Below, piece by piece: positions 18,017-27,712 of a stretch of DNA of 64,000 nucleotides (positions are counted from its first letter, which is position 1; every line of letters starts with the position of its first letter). The DNA lies in NCBI GenBank assembly GCA_038040245.1, contig JBBPIU010000002.1, positions 6,163 to 70,162 on the forward strand. The letters run 5' to 3'. The notes beneath the pieces are model-generated. The model was not told the origin of the DNA, did no database searches, and saw only the letters and a program-made list of their open reading frames with translations. The stretch comes from RBG-16-66-20 sp038040245 (GTDB lineage Bacteria; Pseudomonadota; Gammaproteobacteria; Burkholderiales; SG8-39). The translations under genes and the position numbers were made by a program.

Positions 18017-18047
18017 AACGGCCGGGTCCTCCCGGCCGTTTCTTTTT
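18017..18047 (+). terminator. Intrinsic terminator of the pilMNOPQ operon
   Basis: A perfect 10-bp stem, AACGGCCGGG (18017-18026) with CCCGGCCGTT (18031-18040), and a TCCT tetraloop, followed by a T-rich tract TTTCTTTTT (18039-18047). It sits between pilQ and aroK, which separates the pilus operon from aroK-aroB although all point the same way. Confidence 0.93.
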
Positions 18048-18068
18048 CCACCTGCGTAGAATGACGCC

Positions 18069-18602
18069 GTGAAACCCGAGGGCAGTCTCATCCTTGTCGG
18101 CATGATGGGCGCGGGCAAGACCACCGTGGGCCGGCTGCTCGCGCGGCGCCTGAAGCGCAGCTTTTACGACTCCGACGAGGAGATCGAGCGCCGCTGCGGC
18201 GTGCGCATCCCCGTGATCTTCGACATCGAGGGCGAAGCGGGTTTCCGGGCGCGGGAGACGCAGGTGATTGCGGAACTCTGCGCGCTGGACAACGCAGTAC
18301 TTGCCACCGGCGGCGGCGCGGTGCTTGCCGAGGAGAATCGCCGAATTATCGCCGCCCGCGGCATCGTCGTTTACCTACATGCGCGTCCGCCGCACCTCTG
18401 GCAGCGCGTGCGGCACGACCGCAACCGACCGCTGCTTGCAACCGCGGATCCCCAGAAGAAAGTGGAGGCGCTCTACGCCGAGCGCGACCCCCTTTACCGC
18501 GAGGTTGCCGACCTGGTGGTCGATACCGGCAAGCAGAGCGTGCAGACGCTGGCGAAGGACCTCCTCACACGCCTGGAGGGCAGATGCAGCCTCTCAGCGT
18601 AA
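18069..18602 (+). CDS. aroK: Shikimate kinase
   Basis: Phosphorylates shikimate at the 3-OH with ATP in the chorismate pathway; cytosolic. 177 residues. The Walker A is GMMGAGKTTVGR, shikimate-binding residues lie in DSDEEIERRCGVRIPVIFDIEGE and ATGGGAV, and the lid carries RHDRNRPLL. I chose the GTG at 18069; the only nearby ATG (18061) is out of frame and stops at once. It overlaps aroB by 19 bases, the usual aroKB coupling. Confidence 0.96.
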   Translation: MKPEGSLILVGMMGAGKTTVGRLLARRLKRSFYDSDEEIERRCGVRIPVIFDIEGEAGFRARETQVIAELCALDNAVLATGGGAVLAEENRRIIAARGIVVYLHARPPHLWQRVRHDRNRPLLATADPQKKVEALYAERDPLYREVADLVVDTGKQSVQTLAKDLLTRLEGRCSLSA

Positions 18603-19666
18603 CCCTGGGCGATCGTTCCTACCCGATCCACATCGGGGCCGGCCTGCTGGACGATGCGAAGATGTACGCGCAGTACGTTGCGTCGAGAAGCGTCGCCGTA
18701 ATCACCAACAAGGTCGTCGCGCCGCTTTATCTCGAGCGCATGCAGCGTGCGCTCGAGCAGGCTGGGGGCCGCGTGGTCCCGGTCCTGATCGAGGATGGCG
18801 AACAGGCGAAAGCCTGGGCCACGCTCGACCACGTGATCGACGCGCTGCTGGCCGCGCGCTGCGGCCGCGATTCGGTCATTGTCGCCCTGGGTGGCGGCGT
18901 GGTCGGTGACCTCGCAGGATTCGCGGCGGCGGTGTACCAGCGCGGGATCGCGTTCATCCAGGTGCCGACGACGCTGCTCGCACAGGTGGATTCCTCGGTC
19001 GGAGGCAAGACCGCGATCAACCACGCGCGCGGCAAGAACATGGTCGGCGCATTCCACCAGCCGCTGGCCGTGATCGCCGATGTCGCCACGCTGGATTCGC
19101 TGCCCGACCGAGAGCTGCGCGCCGGAATCGCGGAGGTCATCAAGCACGGTCTGATCCTGGATCTGGAGTTTCTGGAATGGCTCGAAAAACAGATGGAAAA
19201 ACTGCTTGCGCGTGACCCCGTCGCGCTGGCGCACGCGGTGCGTCGCTCCTGCGAGCTCAAGGCGCAGGTCGTCGCCGTCGACGAGCGCGAGACCGGCCTG
19301 CGCGCGATCCTGAATTTCGGCCATACCTTCGGCCATGCCATCGAGGCCGGGGTCGGCTACGGCGAGTGGCTGCACGGCGAAGCGGTCGCGACCGGGATGG
19401 TGATGGCAGCCGAGCTGTCGGTGCGCACCGGCACGCTGCGCCGCGAGGACGCCGATCGGGTCACGGCACTCATTGCGCGCGCCGGCTTGCCGGTACGCGG
19501 CCCCATGCTGCCGATCGAGCGGTACCTCGAACTGATGCAGGTGGACAAGAAGGCCTCCGGCGGCCGGGTCCGCTTCATCCTGCTCGAAGGGCTGGGCCGT
19601 GCGACGCTGCGCGGCGACCTCGATACCGGCCTGGTACGCGAAAGCATCGCCGCTGCAGCGCAGTAG
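18584..19666 (+). CDS. aroB: 3-dehydroquinate synthase
   Basis: Converts DAHP to 3-dehydroquinate (NAD+ and Zn/Co dependent), the second step of the shikimate pathway. The 360-residue length is normal. NAD-binding GGGVVGDLAGFAAA, the TTLLAQVDSSVGGKTAIN motif, metal ligands in GIAEVIKHG and FGHTFGHAIE, and LHGEAVATGM are all present. The start lies inside aroK and shares its transcript. gltB follows after 125 bases, with its own promoter. Confidence 0.97.
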   Translation: MQPLSVTLGDRSYPIHIGAGLLDDAKMYAQYVASRSVAVITNKVVAPLYLERMQRALEQAGGRVVPVLIEDGEQAKAWATLDHVIDALLAARCGRDSVIVALGGGVVGDLAGFAAAVYQRGIAFIQVPTTLLAQVDSSVGGKTAINHARGKNMVGAFHQPLAVIADVATLDSLPDRELRAGIAEVIKHGLILDLEFLEWLEKQMEKLLARDPVALAHAVRRSCELKAQVVAVDERETGLRAILNFGHTFGHAIEAGVGYGEWLHGEAVATGMVMAAELSVRTGTLRREDADRVTALIARAGLPVRGPMLPIERYLELMQVDKKASGGRVRFILLEGLGRATLRGDLDTGLVRESIAAAAQ

Positions 19667-19689
19667 GGTCGTCCTCAGGGGGCAAACCC

Positions 19690-19718
19690 TTGTAAGCGTG
19701 TGGTTCCACGGGTATATT
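19690..19718 (+). promoter_or_regulatory. Probable sigma-70 promoter of gltBD
   Basis: In the 125-base gap between aroB and gltB, TTGTAA (19690-19695) and TATATT (19713-19718) are separated by exactly 17 bases. They match the -35 and -10 consensus at 4/6 and 5/6 positions. The -10 box ends 73 bases before the gltB ATG. This is inferred from sequence alone; no NtrC or Lrp site was recognised. Confidence 0.55.
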
Positions 19719-19791
19719 TCAAAGTTCACCTTCAATTTTTGTGCGGCGCGGCGAATAGGCCAGAAAGTCTCTCTTAATCAATAAGATACGC

Positions 19792-22700
19792 ATGAGTTCA
19801 CCATTTCAACCGGAAGCGCAAGGCCTCTACGACCCAGCGTATGAGCACGACGGCTGCGGGGTCGGTTTCGTCGCGCACATCAAGGGCAAGAAATCGCATT
19901 TGATCGTCGAGCAGGGCCTCACGATCCTGAAGAATCTCAACCACCGCGGCGCGGTGGGTTGGGATCCGAAGCTTTCCGACGGCGCCGGCCTGATGATCCA
20001 GATGCCGGACCGGTTCCTGCGCGAAGAGATGGCCAAGCGCGGCGTGCGCCTGCCGCCGTTCGGGCAATACGGAGTCGGCATGGTGTTCCTGCCGCGCGAC
20101 CCGGCGAGCCGCTTCGCCTGCGAGTACGAGATCGAGCGCGCGATCAAGGACGAAGGCCAGGTGCTGCTCGGCTGGCGCGACGTGCCGGTGGACAACTCGG
20201 ACCTCGCCGAACCGGCAAAGAAACTCGAGCCGGTGATCCGCCAGGTTTTTGTCGGGCGCGGCGCGGGCGTCACCGTGACTGATGCGCTCGAGCGCAAGCT
20301 CTACATCATCCGCAAGAGCTCCGGGCACGCAATCCAGACGCTCAAGCTGGAGCACGGCAAGGAGTTCTACGTGCCGTCGATGTCGGCGCGCCTGCTCTGC
20401 TACAAGGGGATGCTGCTCGCAATCCAGGTCGGCGAGTACTACCTGGATCTCAAGGATCCGCGCGTCGAGTCGGCGCTTGCCCTGGTGCACCAGCGCTTTT
20501 CGACCAATACTTTCCCGTCGTGGGACCTGGCGCACCCGTTCCGCATGATCTGCCACAACGGCGAGATCAACACGGTGCGCGGCAACGTGAACTGGATCCG
20601 CGCCCGGCAGGGAGCGATCTCCAGCCCGGTGCTGGGCGACGATCTCGCCAAGATCTGGCCGCTGATCTATGACGGCCAGTCGGACTCGGCTTCATTCGAC
20701 AATGCGCTGGAACTCCTGGTGATGGGTGGCTACTCCATCGCGCACGCGGTAATGATGATGATTCCCGAGGCGTGGGAGAACCACACGCTGATGGACCCCA
20801 GCCGGCGCGCCTTCTACGAATATCACGCCGCGATGATGGAGCCCTGGGACGGTCCCGCTTCGATCGCCTTTACCGACGGGCGCCAGATCGGCGCCACGCT
20901 CGATCGCAACGGCCTGCGGCCCTCGCGCTACATCGTCACCGACGACGACCTGGTGATCATGGGCTCGGAGTGCGGCTGCCTGCCGGTTGCCGAGGAACGC
21001 ATCATCAAGAAATGGCGCCTGCAGCCGGGCAAGATGTTCCTGGTCGACCTGGAGAAGGGCCGCATCATCGACGACAAGGAACTGAAGGAATCGCTCGCCG
21101 GCGCCAAGCCCTACGCCGAGTGGATCGAGCGCATTCGCGTCAAGCTGGACGAAGTGGAATCGGAGAAGACCGCGCCGCTCAAGTCTTCGGTGCCGCTGCT
21201 CGATCGCCAGCAGGCCTTTGCCTATACGCAGGAGGACATCAAGTTCCAGCTGCTGCCGATGGCGGTGGCGGGCGAAGAGCCGACGGGATCGATGGGCAAC
21301 GATGCGGCGCTCGCGATCCTGTCGAAAAAGGACAAGACGCTTTATCACTACTTCAAGCAGCTGTTCGCGCAGGTGACCAATCCGGCGATCGACCCGATCC
21401 GCGAGGAACTGGTCACCTCGCTGGTGTCCTTCATCGGGCCCAAGCCCAACCTGCTCGGCATCGACGAGATGAATCCGCCGCTGCGGCTGGAAGTCGGCCA
21501 GCCGGTGCTCGATTTCTACGAGATGGAGAAAGTCCGCTACATCGAGCGCTACACCGGCGGCAAATTCCGTTCTCTCGAGCTCGACATCACCTATCCGGTC
21601 TCCTGGGGCAAGGAAGCGGTCGAGGCGCGGCTTGCCTCCCTGTGCGCGCAGGCTGAGGACGCGGTGCGCTCGGGCTATTCGATCGTGATCGTCTCCGATC
21701 GCCATGTGGACAAGGAGCGGGTCGCGATCCCGGCGCTGCTCGCGCTCTCGGCGATCCACCAGCACCTGGTAAACAAGGGCCTGCGCACCTCGACCGGCTT
21801 GGTGGTCGAAACCGGTTCGGCGCGCGAGGTGCACCATTTCGCGCTGCTCGGCGGCTACGGCGCGGAGGCTGTGCATCCCTACCTCGCGCTCGAAACCTTG
21901 CTCGCGGTGAACGCGGGAGATCCTGCGGCGGGCTCGAAGGCGATCAAGAACTACGTCAAGGCGATCGGCAAGGGTCTGAAAAAAGTGATGTCCAAGATGG
22001 GCATCTCGACCTACATGTCCTATACCGGCGCACAGATTTTCGAGGCCGTGGGACTTGCCCGCTCGCTGGTGGAGAAGTACTTCCGGGGCACGGCGTCTTC
22101 GATCGAAGGCATCGGCGTGCTTGAACTCGCCGAGGAGACGATCCGCATTCATCGCAGCGCGTTCGGCGACAAGGATCCGGTGCTGCAAACGATGCTTGAC
22201 GAGGGCGGCGAATACGCCTGGCGGGTGCGCGGCGAAGAGCACGCCTGGACGCCCGACGTGATCGCCAAGCTGCAGCATTCCGCGCGGCAGAACTCGTCTT
22301 CGACCTACAAGGAATACGCGGCGCTGATCAACGACCAGTCGCGCCGGCAGTTGACCCTGCGTGGCCTGTTCGAGTTCCGGTTCGATCGCTGCAAGCCGGT
22401 GCCGATCGAGGAAGTCGAGCCGGCATCCGAGATCGTAAAGCGCTTCTCGACCGGGGCGATGTCGCTCGGCTCGATTTCGACTGAAGCCCACACGGTGCTC
22501 GCGATCGCGATGAACCGCATCGGCGGCAAATCCAACACCGGCGAGGGCGGCGAGGACCGCAGGCGCTACGCGCCGGTGAAAGCGGGCGAGACCCTGCAAT
22601 CGCGGCTCGGCCGCGAGCGCGTCGAAGTGGACATTGCCCTGAAAGAGGGCGATTCGCTCAACTCCAAGATCAAGCAGGTCGCCTCGGGCCGTTTTGGCGT

Positions 22701-24441
22701 CACCGCGGAATATCTCGCCGCGGCGGAGATGCTGCAGATCAAGATTGCCCAGGGCGCAAAACCGGGCGAAGGCGGGCAGCTTCCGGGCAAGAAAGTCTCC
22801 GAGTACATCGCCGAACTGCGCTATGCGACGCCGGGCGTCGAGCTGATCTCGCCGCCGCCGCACCACGACATCTACTCGATCGAGGATATCGCGCAGCTGA
22901 TCCACGATCTCAAGAATGCGAACCCCGCAGCCGCGGTGAGCGTGAAGCTCGTGTCGGAAGTCGGCGTGGGCACGATCGCCGCCGGCGTCGCCAAGGCGAA
23001 GGCCGACCACGTTACGATCTCCGGCCACGACGGCGGCACCGGGGCCTCGCCCTGGTCCTCGATCATGCATGCCGGCACGCCCTGGGAACTCGGGCTCGCC
23101 GAGACGCAACAGACGCTGACCCTGAACCGCCTGCGCGGACGCATCGCGGTGCAGGTGGACGGACAGATGAAGACCGGGCGCGACGTGATCGTCGGTGCGC
23201 TCCTCGGTGCAGATGAATTCGGTTTTGCCACTGCTCCTTTGGTCGTCGAAGGCTGCATCATGATGAGGAAGTGCCACCTGAATACCTGCCCGGTAGGCAT
23301 CGCGACGCAGGATCCGGCGCTGCGCAAGAAGTTCGAGGGCAAACCCGAGCACGTGGTGAACTATCTGTTCTTCGTCGCCGAGGAAGCGCGCGAGCTGATG
23401 GCAAAGCTCGGCGTGCGGCGCGTCGAGGAGCTGATCGGCCGCGCCGATCTCCTCGACACGAGGAAGAGTATCGAGCACTGGAAAGCGAAGGGGCTCGATT
23501 TCTCCCGCATCTTCCACCTGCCAAAGGTGCCGGTGGAGGTCGCGCGCCACCACTGCGAGACGCAGGACCATGGCCTTGGCAAGGCGCTGGACAACCGGCT
23601 GATCGAACTCGCGCGCCCGGCGCTGGAGCGCGGCGAAAAGGTGACCATCGAAACGCCGATCCGCAACATCAACCGCACGGTCGGTACCATGCTTTCCGGC
23701 GAGATCGCCAAGCGTTACGGACACGAAGGATTGCCCGACGAGACCGTTCATGTGCGGCTCGCCGGCTCCGCCGGACAGAGCTTCGGCGCCTTCCTTGCGC
23801 GCGGCGTATGGCTGGACCTGATCGGCGATACCAACGACTACTGCGGCAAGGGGCTCTCGGGCGGCCGCATCTCGGTCCAGCCTTCAGCCAAGTTCCGCGG
23901 CGAGCCGACCGAGAACATCATCACCGGCAATGTCGTGCTCTACGGCGCGATCGAAGGCGAGGCGTTTTTCCGCGGCGTCGCGGGTGAGCGCTTTGCGGTC
24001 CGCAATTCCGGCGCGCGGGCGGTGGTCGAGGGCGTGGGCGACCACGGTTGCGAGTACATGACCGGCGGAACGGTGGTGGTTCTGGGTGCCACCGGCCGCA
24101 ATTTCGCCGCCGGCATGTCGGGCGGCATCGCCTACGTGCTGGACGAGAAGGGCGACTTCGCCAGGTACTGCAACACTTCGATGGTGGCGCTGGAGCCCCT
24201 GCTTGCCGAGCCGGAACAGGAGGCGAAGCTCGCGCGCGAGTTCTGGCACAAAGGCGAGTCGGATGAAGCCGTGGCGAAACGCCTGATCGAGCGCCATGCG
24301 CGCTACACGGGTAGCGCGCAGGCGAAACGCATCCTCGAGCGCTGGAGCGAGTACCGGCCGAAGTTCGTCAAGGTGTTCCCGAACGAGTACCGGCGCGCGC
24401 TGGGCGAGCTCGCCGCCAAGCCCAAGCGTCTCGCGGCGTAG
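19792..24441 (+). CDS. gltB: Glutamate synthase (NADPH) large subunit
   Basis: The 1549-residue alpha subunit of GOGAT. It takes glutamine amide nitrogen, channels ammonia and makes glutamate from 2-oxoglutarate. A class II glutaminase domain begins at Cys22 in HDGCGVGFVAHIKG, so a 21-residue propeptide is expected to be removed. The central domain and FMN-binding synthase domain follow (KPGEGGQLPGKK, ISGHDGGTGASPW). The 3Fe-4S cysteines are in CHLNTCPVGIATQDP. The C-terminal GXGXG beta-helix runs from about residue 1280. It is followed after 7 bases by gltD. It assimilates ammonium, including that from the nitrate genes near the window end. Confidence 0.98.
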   Translation: MSSPFQPEAQGLYDPAYEHDGCGVGFVAHIKGKKSHLIVEQGLTILKNLNHRGAVGWDPKLSDGAGLMIQMPDRFLREEMAKRGVRLPPFGQYGVGMVFLPRDPASRFACEYEIERAIKDEGQVLLGWRDVPVDNSDLAEPAKKLEPVIRQVFVGRGAGVTVTDALERKLYIIRKSSGHAIQTLKLEHGKEFYVPSMSARLLCYKGMLLAIQVGEYYLDLKDPRVESALALVHQRFSTNTFPSWDLAHPFRMICHNGEINTVRGNVNWIRARQGAISSPVLGDDLAKIWPLIYDGQSDSASFDNALELLVMGGYSIAHAVMMMIPEAWENHTLMDPSRRAFYEYHAAMMEPWDGPASIAFTDGRQIGATLDRNGLRPSRYIVTDDDLVIMGSECGCLPVAEERIIKKWRLQPGKMFLVDLEKGRIIDDKELKESLAGAKPYAEWIERIRVKLDEVESEKTAPLKSSVPLLDRQQAFAYTQEDIKFQLLPMAVAGEEPTGSMGNDAALAILSKKDKTLYHYFKQLFAQVTNPAIDPIREELVTSLVSFIGPKPNLLGIDEMNPPLRLEVGQPVLDFYEMEKVRYIERYTGGKFRSLELDITYPVSWGKEAVEARLASLCAQAEDAVRSGYSIVIVSDRHVDKERVAIPALLALSAIHQHLVNKGLRTSTGLVVETGSAREVHHFALLGGYGAEAVHPYLALETLLAVNAGDPAAGSKAIKNYVKAIGKGLKKVMSKMGISTYMSYTGAQIFEAVGLARSLVEKYFRGTASSIEGIGVLELAEETIRIHRSAFGDKDPVLQTMLDEGGEYAWRVRGEEHAWTPDVIAKLQHSARQNSSSTYKEYAALINDQSRRQLTLRGLFEFRFDRCKPVPIEEVEPASEIVKRFSTGAMSLGSISTEAHTVLAIAMNRIGGKSNTGEGGEDRRRYAPVKAGETLQSRLGRERVEVDIALKEGDSLNSKIKQVASGRFGVTAEYLAAAEMLQIKIAQGAKPGEGGQLPGKKVSEYIAELRYATPGVELISPPPHHDIYSIEDIAQLIHDLKNANPAAAVSVKLVSEVGVGTIAAGVAKAKADHVTISGHDGGTGASPWSSIMHAGTPWELGLAETQQTLTLNRLRGRIAVQVDGQMKTGRDVIVGALLGADEFGFATAPLVVEGCIMMRKCHLNTCPVGIATQDPALRKKFEGKPEHVVNYLFFVAEEARELMAKLGVRRVEELIGRADLLDTRKSIEHWKAKGLDFSRIFHLPKVPVEVARHHCETQDHGLGKALDNRLIELARPALERGEKVTIETPIRNINRTVGTMLSGEIAKRYGHEGLPDETVHVRLAGSAGQSFGAFLARGVWLDLIGDTNDYCGKGLSGGRISVQPSAKFRGEPTENIITGNVVLYGAIEGEAFFRGVAGERFAVRNSGARAVVEGVGDHGCEYMTGGTVVVLGATGRNFAAGMSGGIAYVLDEKGDFARYCNTSMVALEPLLAEPEQEAKLAREFWHKGESDEAVAKRLIERHARYTGSAQAKRILERWSEYRPKFVKVFPNEYRRALGELAAKPKRLAA

Positions 24442-24448
24442 GCAGCGC

Positions 24449-25912
24449 GTGGGCAAAATCACCGGATTCCTGGACTACGAGCGCCTTGAAGAGCCGCACG
24501 AAGGCAAGGTTTCGCGCAAAAAGCACTACCGCGAGTTCTACCTGCGCCTGGCCGACGAAGACGCGAAGATCCAGGGCGCGCGCTGCATGGACTGCGGGAT
24601 CCCGTTTTGCATGCAGGGCTGTCCGGTCAACAACATCATTCCCGACTTCAACGACCTGGTTTACCGGCAGGACTGGGAGCGGGCGATCGAAACGCTGCAC
24701 TCGACCAACAATTTTCCCGAGTTCACGGGCCGCATCTGCCCGGCGCCTTGCGAGGAAGCCTGCGTGCTGCGCATCAATGAGGATCCAGTCGGGATCAAGT
24801 CGATCGAACACGCGATCATCGACAAAGCCTGGGAATCAGGCTGGGTGAAGGCGCAGCCCGCGGCATACAAGACCGGCAAGAAAGTCGCCGTGGTTGGCTC
24901 AGGCCCCGCGGGCCTCGCCTGCGCGCAGCAGCTCGCGCGCGCCGGCCACGAAGTCACCGTATTCGAGAAGAACGACCGCATCGGCGGACAGCTGCGCTAT
25001 GGCATTCCCGATTTCAAGCTCGAGAAGAAAGTCATCGACCGCCGCCTCGGGCAGATGGCGGCCGAAGGCGTGGTTTTCCGCACTGGTATCAGGATCGGAA
25101 AAGACAAGCCGGGTAAAGGGGTTCCGGACTGGGCGACTGAGGTGGTGGGAGCGCAGAAAGTTCTTGCCGATTTTGATGCGGTAATCCTCTCGGGCGGTGC
25201 GGAGGTTTCGCGCGACCTGCCGATCCCGGGGCGCGAGCTGGCCGGCGTGCATTTCGCGATGGAGTTCCTGCCGCTGCAGAACAAGCGCGTCGCGGGCGAT
25301 AAGGGCGTGCCCGAACTCGGGGCGGGCGGCAAGCATGTCGTGGTCATCGGGGGCGGCGATACGGGCTCGGACTGCGTCGGCACCGCCAACCGCCACGGTG
25401 CCGCCTCGGTCACGCAATTCGAGCTGCTGCCGATGCCACCCGACGTGGAGCGCAATCCGGTGTGGCCCTACTGGCCGACACGCCTGCGCACTTCTTCCTC
25501 GCATGAAGAGGGCGTCGAGCGCGACTGGTCCATCGCCACGAAAGCTCTGGTCGGCGAAGGCGGCAAGGTCAAGACCTTGAAAGCCGTGCGGCTGGCATGG
25601 AAGGATGGCAAGCCGGCCGAAATTCCAGGCTCGGAATTCGACCTGCCCGCCGATCTGGTCCTGCTGGCGATGGGCTTCGTCTCGCCGGTGCAGTCACTGC
25701 TCGAAGAGTTCGGCGTCGAGAAGGATGCTCGTGGCAATGCCAAAGCGGCGACCGAAGGCGCCGGCAGCTACGCCACCAGCGTGCCAAAGGTGTTTGCCGC
25801 GGGCGACATGCGCCGCGGCCAGTCGCTCGTGGTGTGGGCGATCCGCGAGGGCCGGCAATGTGCCCGCGCGGTGGACGAATTCCTGATGGGGTTCTCGGAG
25901 TTGCCGCGCTAG
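24449..25912 (+). CDS. gltD: Glutamate synthase (NADPH) small subunit
   Basis: The 487-residue beta subunit of GOGAT, which transfers electrons from NADPH through FAD and Fe-S clusters to GltB. I chose GTG 24449 because GKITGFLDYERL is the conserved N-terminus; the frame is open further upstream inside gltB. The Fe-S ligands are CMDCGIPFCMQGCPVNN and CPAPCEEACV. FAD binding is VAVVGSGPAGLACAQQ, NADPH binding is VVVIGGGDTGSDCVGT, and the second FAD motif is VFAAGDMRRGQSLVVWAI. Confidence 0.97.
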   Translation: MGKITGFLDYERLEEPHEGKVSRKKHYREFYLRLADEDAKIQGARCMDCGIPFCMQGCPVNNIIPDFNDLVYRQDWERAIETLHSTNNFPEFTGRICPAPCEEACVLRINEDPVGIKSIEHAIIDKAWESGWVKAQPAAYKTGKKVAVVGSGPAGLACAQQLARAGHEVTVFEKNDRIGGQLRYGIPDFKLEKKVIDRRLGQMAAEGVVFRTGIRIGKDKPGKGVPDWATEVVGAQKVLADFDAVILSGGAEVSRDLPIPGRELAGVHFAMEFLPLQNKRVAGDKGVPELGAGGKHVVVIGGGDTGSDCVGTANRHGAASVTQFELLPMPPDVERNPVWPYWPTRLRTSSSHEEGVERDWSIATKALVGEGGKVKTLKAVRLAWKDGKPAEIPGSEFDLPADLVLLAMGFVSPVQSLLEEFGVEKDARGNAKAATEGAGSYATSVPKVFAAGDMRRGQSLVVWAIREGRQCARAVDEFLMGFSELPR

Positions 25913-25924
25913 GGAGGCGCGCGC

Positions 25925-26566
25925 ATGACCGCCACGGGGCAGCGCAGCCACACGCTCTCGGACGCGGACCTGATGGCGGTGGGTTCGCACGGTGTCGCGC
26001 GCACCTATCCCAAGAACACGATCATCGTCAGCGAGGGTGACCAGACCGATTCGCTCTACATTATCCTCAAGGGCCGGGTGAAGGTCTTCGTCAGCGACGA
26101 TGCCGGCCACGAGGTCCTGCTCCTGACCCAGGGTCCGGGCGAGTATTTCGGCGAGTTGGTGCTCGATGAGGGCCCGCGTGCTGCATCTGTCATGACCCTG
26201 GAGCCGGCGCGCTTCCTGGTGGTGCAGAAAAAAGACTTCCACGACTTCGTTATCAAGAACCCGGCGTTCGCGCTGAGCCTGATCGAGAAACTGATCGCGC
26301 GCGTACGCTCGCTGACCGCGAGCGTGAAGAGCCTCGCGCTGATGGACGTCTACGGCCGGGTCGCCCGGCTGCTCCTCGAGCTCGCCGAGGAGCGCGACGG
26401 GGGCATGGTGATCAACCAGCGCCTGACGCAGCAGGACATGGCGAGCCGTATCGGCGCCTCGCGAGAGATGGTAAGCCGCATCCTCAAGGACCTGTCCGCC
26501 GGCGGCTACCTGACCCAGTCCCGCAGCGGGATCGTGCTGCACCGCAAACCTCCAGAGCACTGGTAG
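25925..26566 (+). CDS. Crp/Fnr-family transcriptional regulator
   Basis: A 213-residue regulator. It has an N-terminal cyclic-nucleotide-binding-like beta-barrel (about 20-135; GDQTDSLYIILKGRVKVFV, PGEYFGELVLDEGPRAASV) and a C-terminal winged helix (QQDMASRIGASREMVSRILKDL) typical of HTH_Crp_2. The FGE(L)..D..PRxA stretch resembles cAMP-binding Crp-like proteins, whereas the Cys set of Fnr is absent, so oxygen sensing through Fe-S is unlikely. It lies 12 bases after gltD on the same strand and may be cotranscribed. Effector and targets are unknown. Confidence 0.9.
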   Translation: MTATGQRSHTLSDADLMAVGSHGVARTYPKNTIIVSEGDQTDSLYIILKGRVKVFVSDDAGHEVLLLTQGPGEYFGELVLDEGPRAASVMTLEPARFLVVQKKDFHDFVIKNPAFALSLIEKLIARVRSLTASVKSLALMDVYGRVARLLLELAEERDGGMVINQRLTQQDMASRIGASREMVSRILKDLSAGGYLTQSRSGIVLHRKPPEHW

Positions 26567-26676
26567 GCCGACCCGGGGAGTGTGCTTTTCGCACAGTCTC
26601 CGGCCGCATTCCTCCGCTGACCCCGATGCTTGGTCGGTCTACGCTGATCCGGCACTCTACCCAATGGGAGGGGACC

Positions 26677-26892
26677 ATGAACCTCAAAGAGCACTTGCAG
26701 TTCCTGATCATGATTATCCCGACCTTGCTGCTGCTGACCGCTGTCGCGGCCTCGCTGGCGTTTCCAGCCCAGAGCGCGGGAGCGCCGTCCGTTGGACTGG
26801 CGCTCGCCGCCAGCCTTGCCGAAACCGAGGCGGCAATCGTCCAGGACAGCCACATCGGGCGCGTAAATTCCGCCCCGCCAGATAGCCGGTAG
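26677..26892 (+). CDS. Small single-pass membrane peptide, unrecognised
   Basis: A 71-codon frame with a good Shine-Dalgarno sequence (gggaggggacc) directly before ATG 26677. One hydrophobic helix (FLIMIIPTLLLLTAVAASLAF, split as residues ~8-28) could be a TM segment or uncleaved signal. The rest is Ala-rich with no motif. It resembles no family I know. It follows the Crp/Fnr gene by 110 bases and converges on the MgtC gene. The RBS and helix argue that it is real, but there is no homology evidence. Confidence 0.45.
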   Translation: MNLKEHLQFLIMIIPTLLLLTAVAASLAFPAQSAGAPSVGLALAASLAETEAAIVQDSHIGRVNSAPPDSR

Positions 26893-26912
26893 GCTGGGGC
26901 GCGGGGGCAGCC

Positions 26913-27611
26913 TCAGTCCCCCGCGGGCGCGATCCGGAATTCGGTCACCGACGGCTCGGAGACGAGCCGCGCCGAGAAAGTCTGCGCGTTGGCTGCGTGC
27001 AGGGTACGCAACACCATCTGGTATTCGAACTCGCGCCCCTGGCCGGCGATCCGGTAGCTCATGTTGGTGACGCTGAAGCCGTGCTCCGCGATCAGGCGCC
27101 GCAATTCGGCCTCCGGCATCACTTGTTCGCGCGCGAAGCGAACCAGGAAATTGGCGTAGAACTCTGCGGGTATCTTGCCCTCGATCCAGCGGAACACCGA
27201 GAGCGTCCCGAGCGTCAGAACGGTCCCCAAGCCGGCGGCAAAGTAAAAGCCGATTCCGGCCAGGATGCCGATCGCGGCCGTGATCCAGATCGAGGCGGCG
27301 GTGGTGAGACCGCGCACCGTCAGGCCTTCCTTGACGATCACGCCGGCGCCCAGAAAGCCGATGCCGGTCATGATCCCCTGCGCCATGCGGGTTGGGTCGA
27401 TCACGACGCGCGCCGCCGCAATGCTCGCGATCCAGTGCGATTCGAACACGGTGACGAGCATCAGCAGGCTCGAAGCAATGCACACCAGCGCGTGGGTGCG
27501 AAAGCCCGCGGCGCGGCCGCGGTAGCTGCGCTCCAGGCCGATGATGCCGCCCGCCGCCAGCGCCGCGACCAGCCGCCAACACATCTCCAGATAATCGCCG
27601 TTTGTGCTCAT
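26913..27611 (-). CDS. MgtC/SapB family membrane protein
   Basis: A 232-residue protein. The N-terminal MgtC domain has about five TM helices with the family core AGGIIGLERSYRGRAAGFRTHALVCIASSL, MAQGIMTGIGFLGAGVI and TTAASIWITAAIGILAGIGFY. A soluble C-terminal ACT-like domain follows (about 150-232). ATG 27611 was preferred because the TM homology begins right after it. MgtC proteins are tied to Mg2+ limitation or to inhibition of the F-ATPase in some pathogens; the role here is unknown. It is divergent from glmU with 101 bases between starts. Confidence 0.9.
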   Translation of the reverse strand: MSTNGDYLEMCWRLVAALAAGGIIGLERSYRGRAAGFRTHALVCIASSLLMLVTVFESHWIASIAAARVVIDPTRMAQGIMTGIGFLGAGVIVKEGLTVRGLTTAASIWITAAIGILAGIGFYFAAGLGTVLTLGTLSVFRWIEGKIPAEFYANFLVRFAREQVMPEAELRRLIAEHGFSVTNMSYRIAGQGREFEYQMVLRTLHAANAQTFSARLVSEPSVTEFRIAPAGD

Positions 27612-27712
27612 GACAGAAATGTGAAAAGCAGTGTAGCCTTCTTTTCCAAGAAGTATCAAGGAGTTCGAGTTCCCGCAGCACCCCCGGTGCTAGAATTCCG
27701 GGCCCGACTTCA

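Noticed and set aside
20692..23751. A >1000-codon open frame on the minus strand opposite gltB.
   Set aside because: It is the GC-rich antisense shadow of gltB: Arg/His/Asp/Val-rich, with no recognisable domain, whereas the plus strand encodes full-length GltB.
26890..26930. GC-rich inverted repeat (GCGGGGG...TCCCCCGC) between the small peptide and the MgtC gene as a bidirectional terminator.
   Set aside because: No T-run on either side, and one arm lies in the MgtC coding end; insufficient to call.
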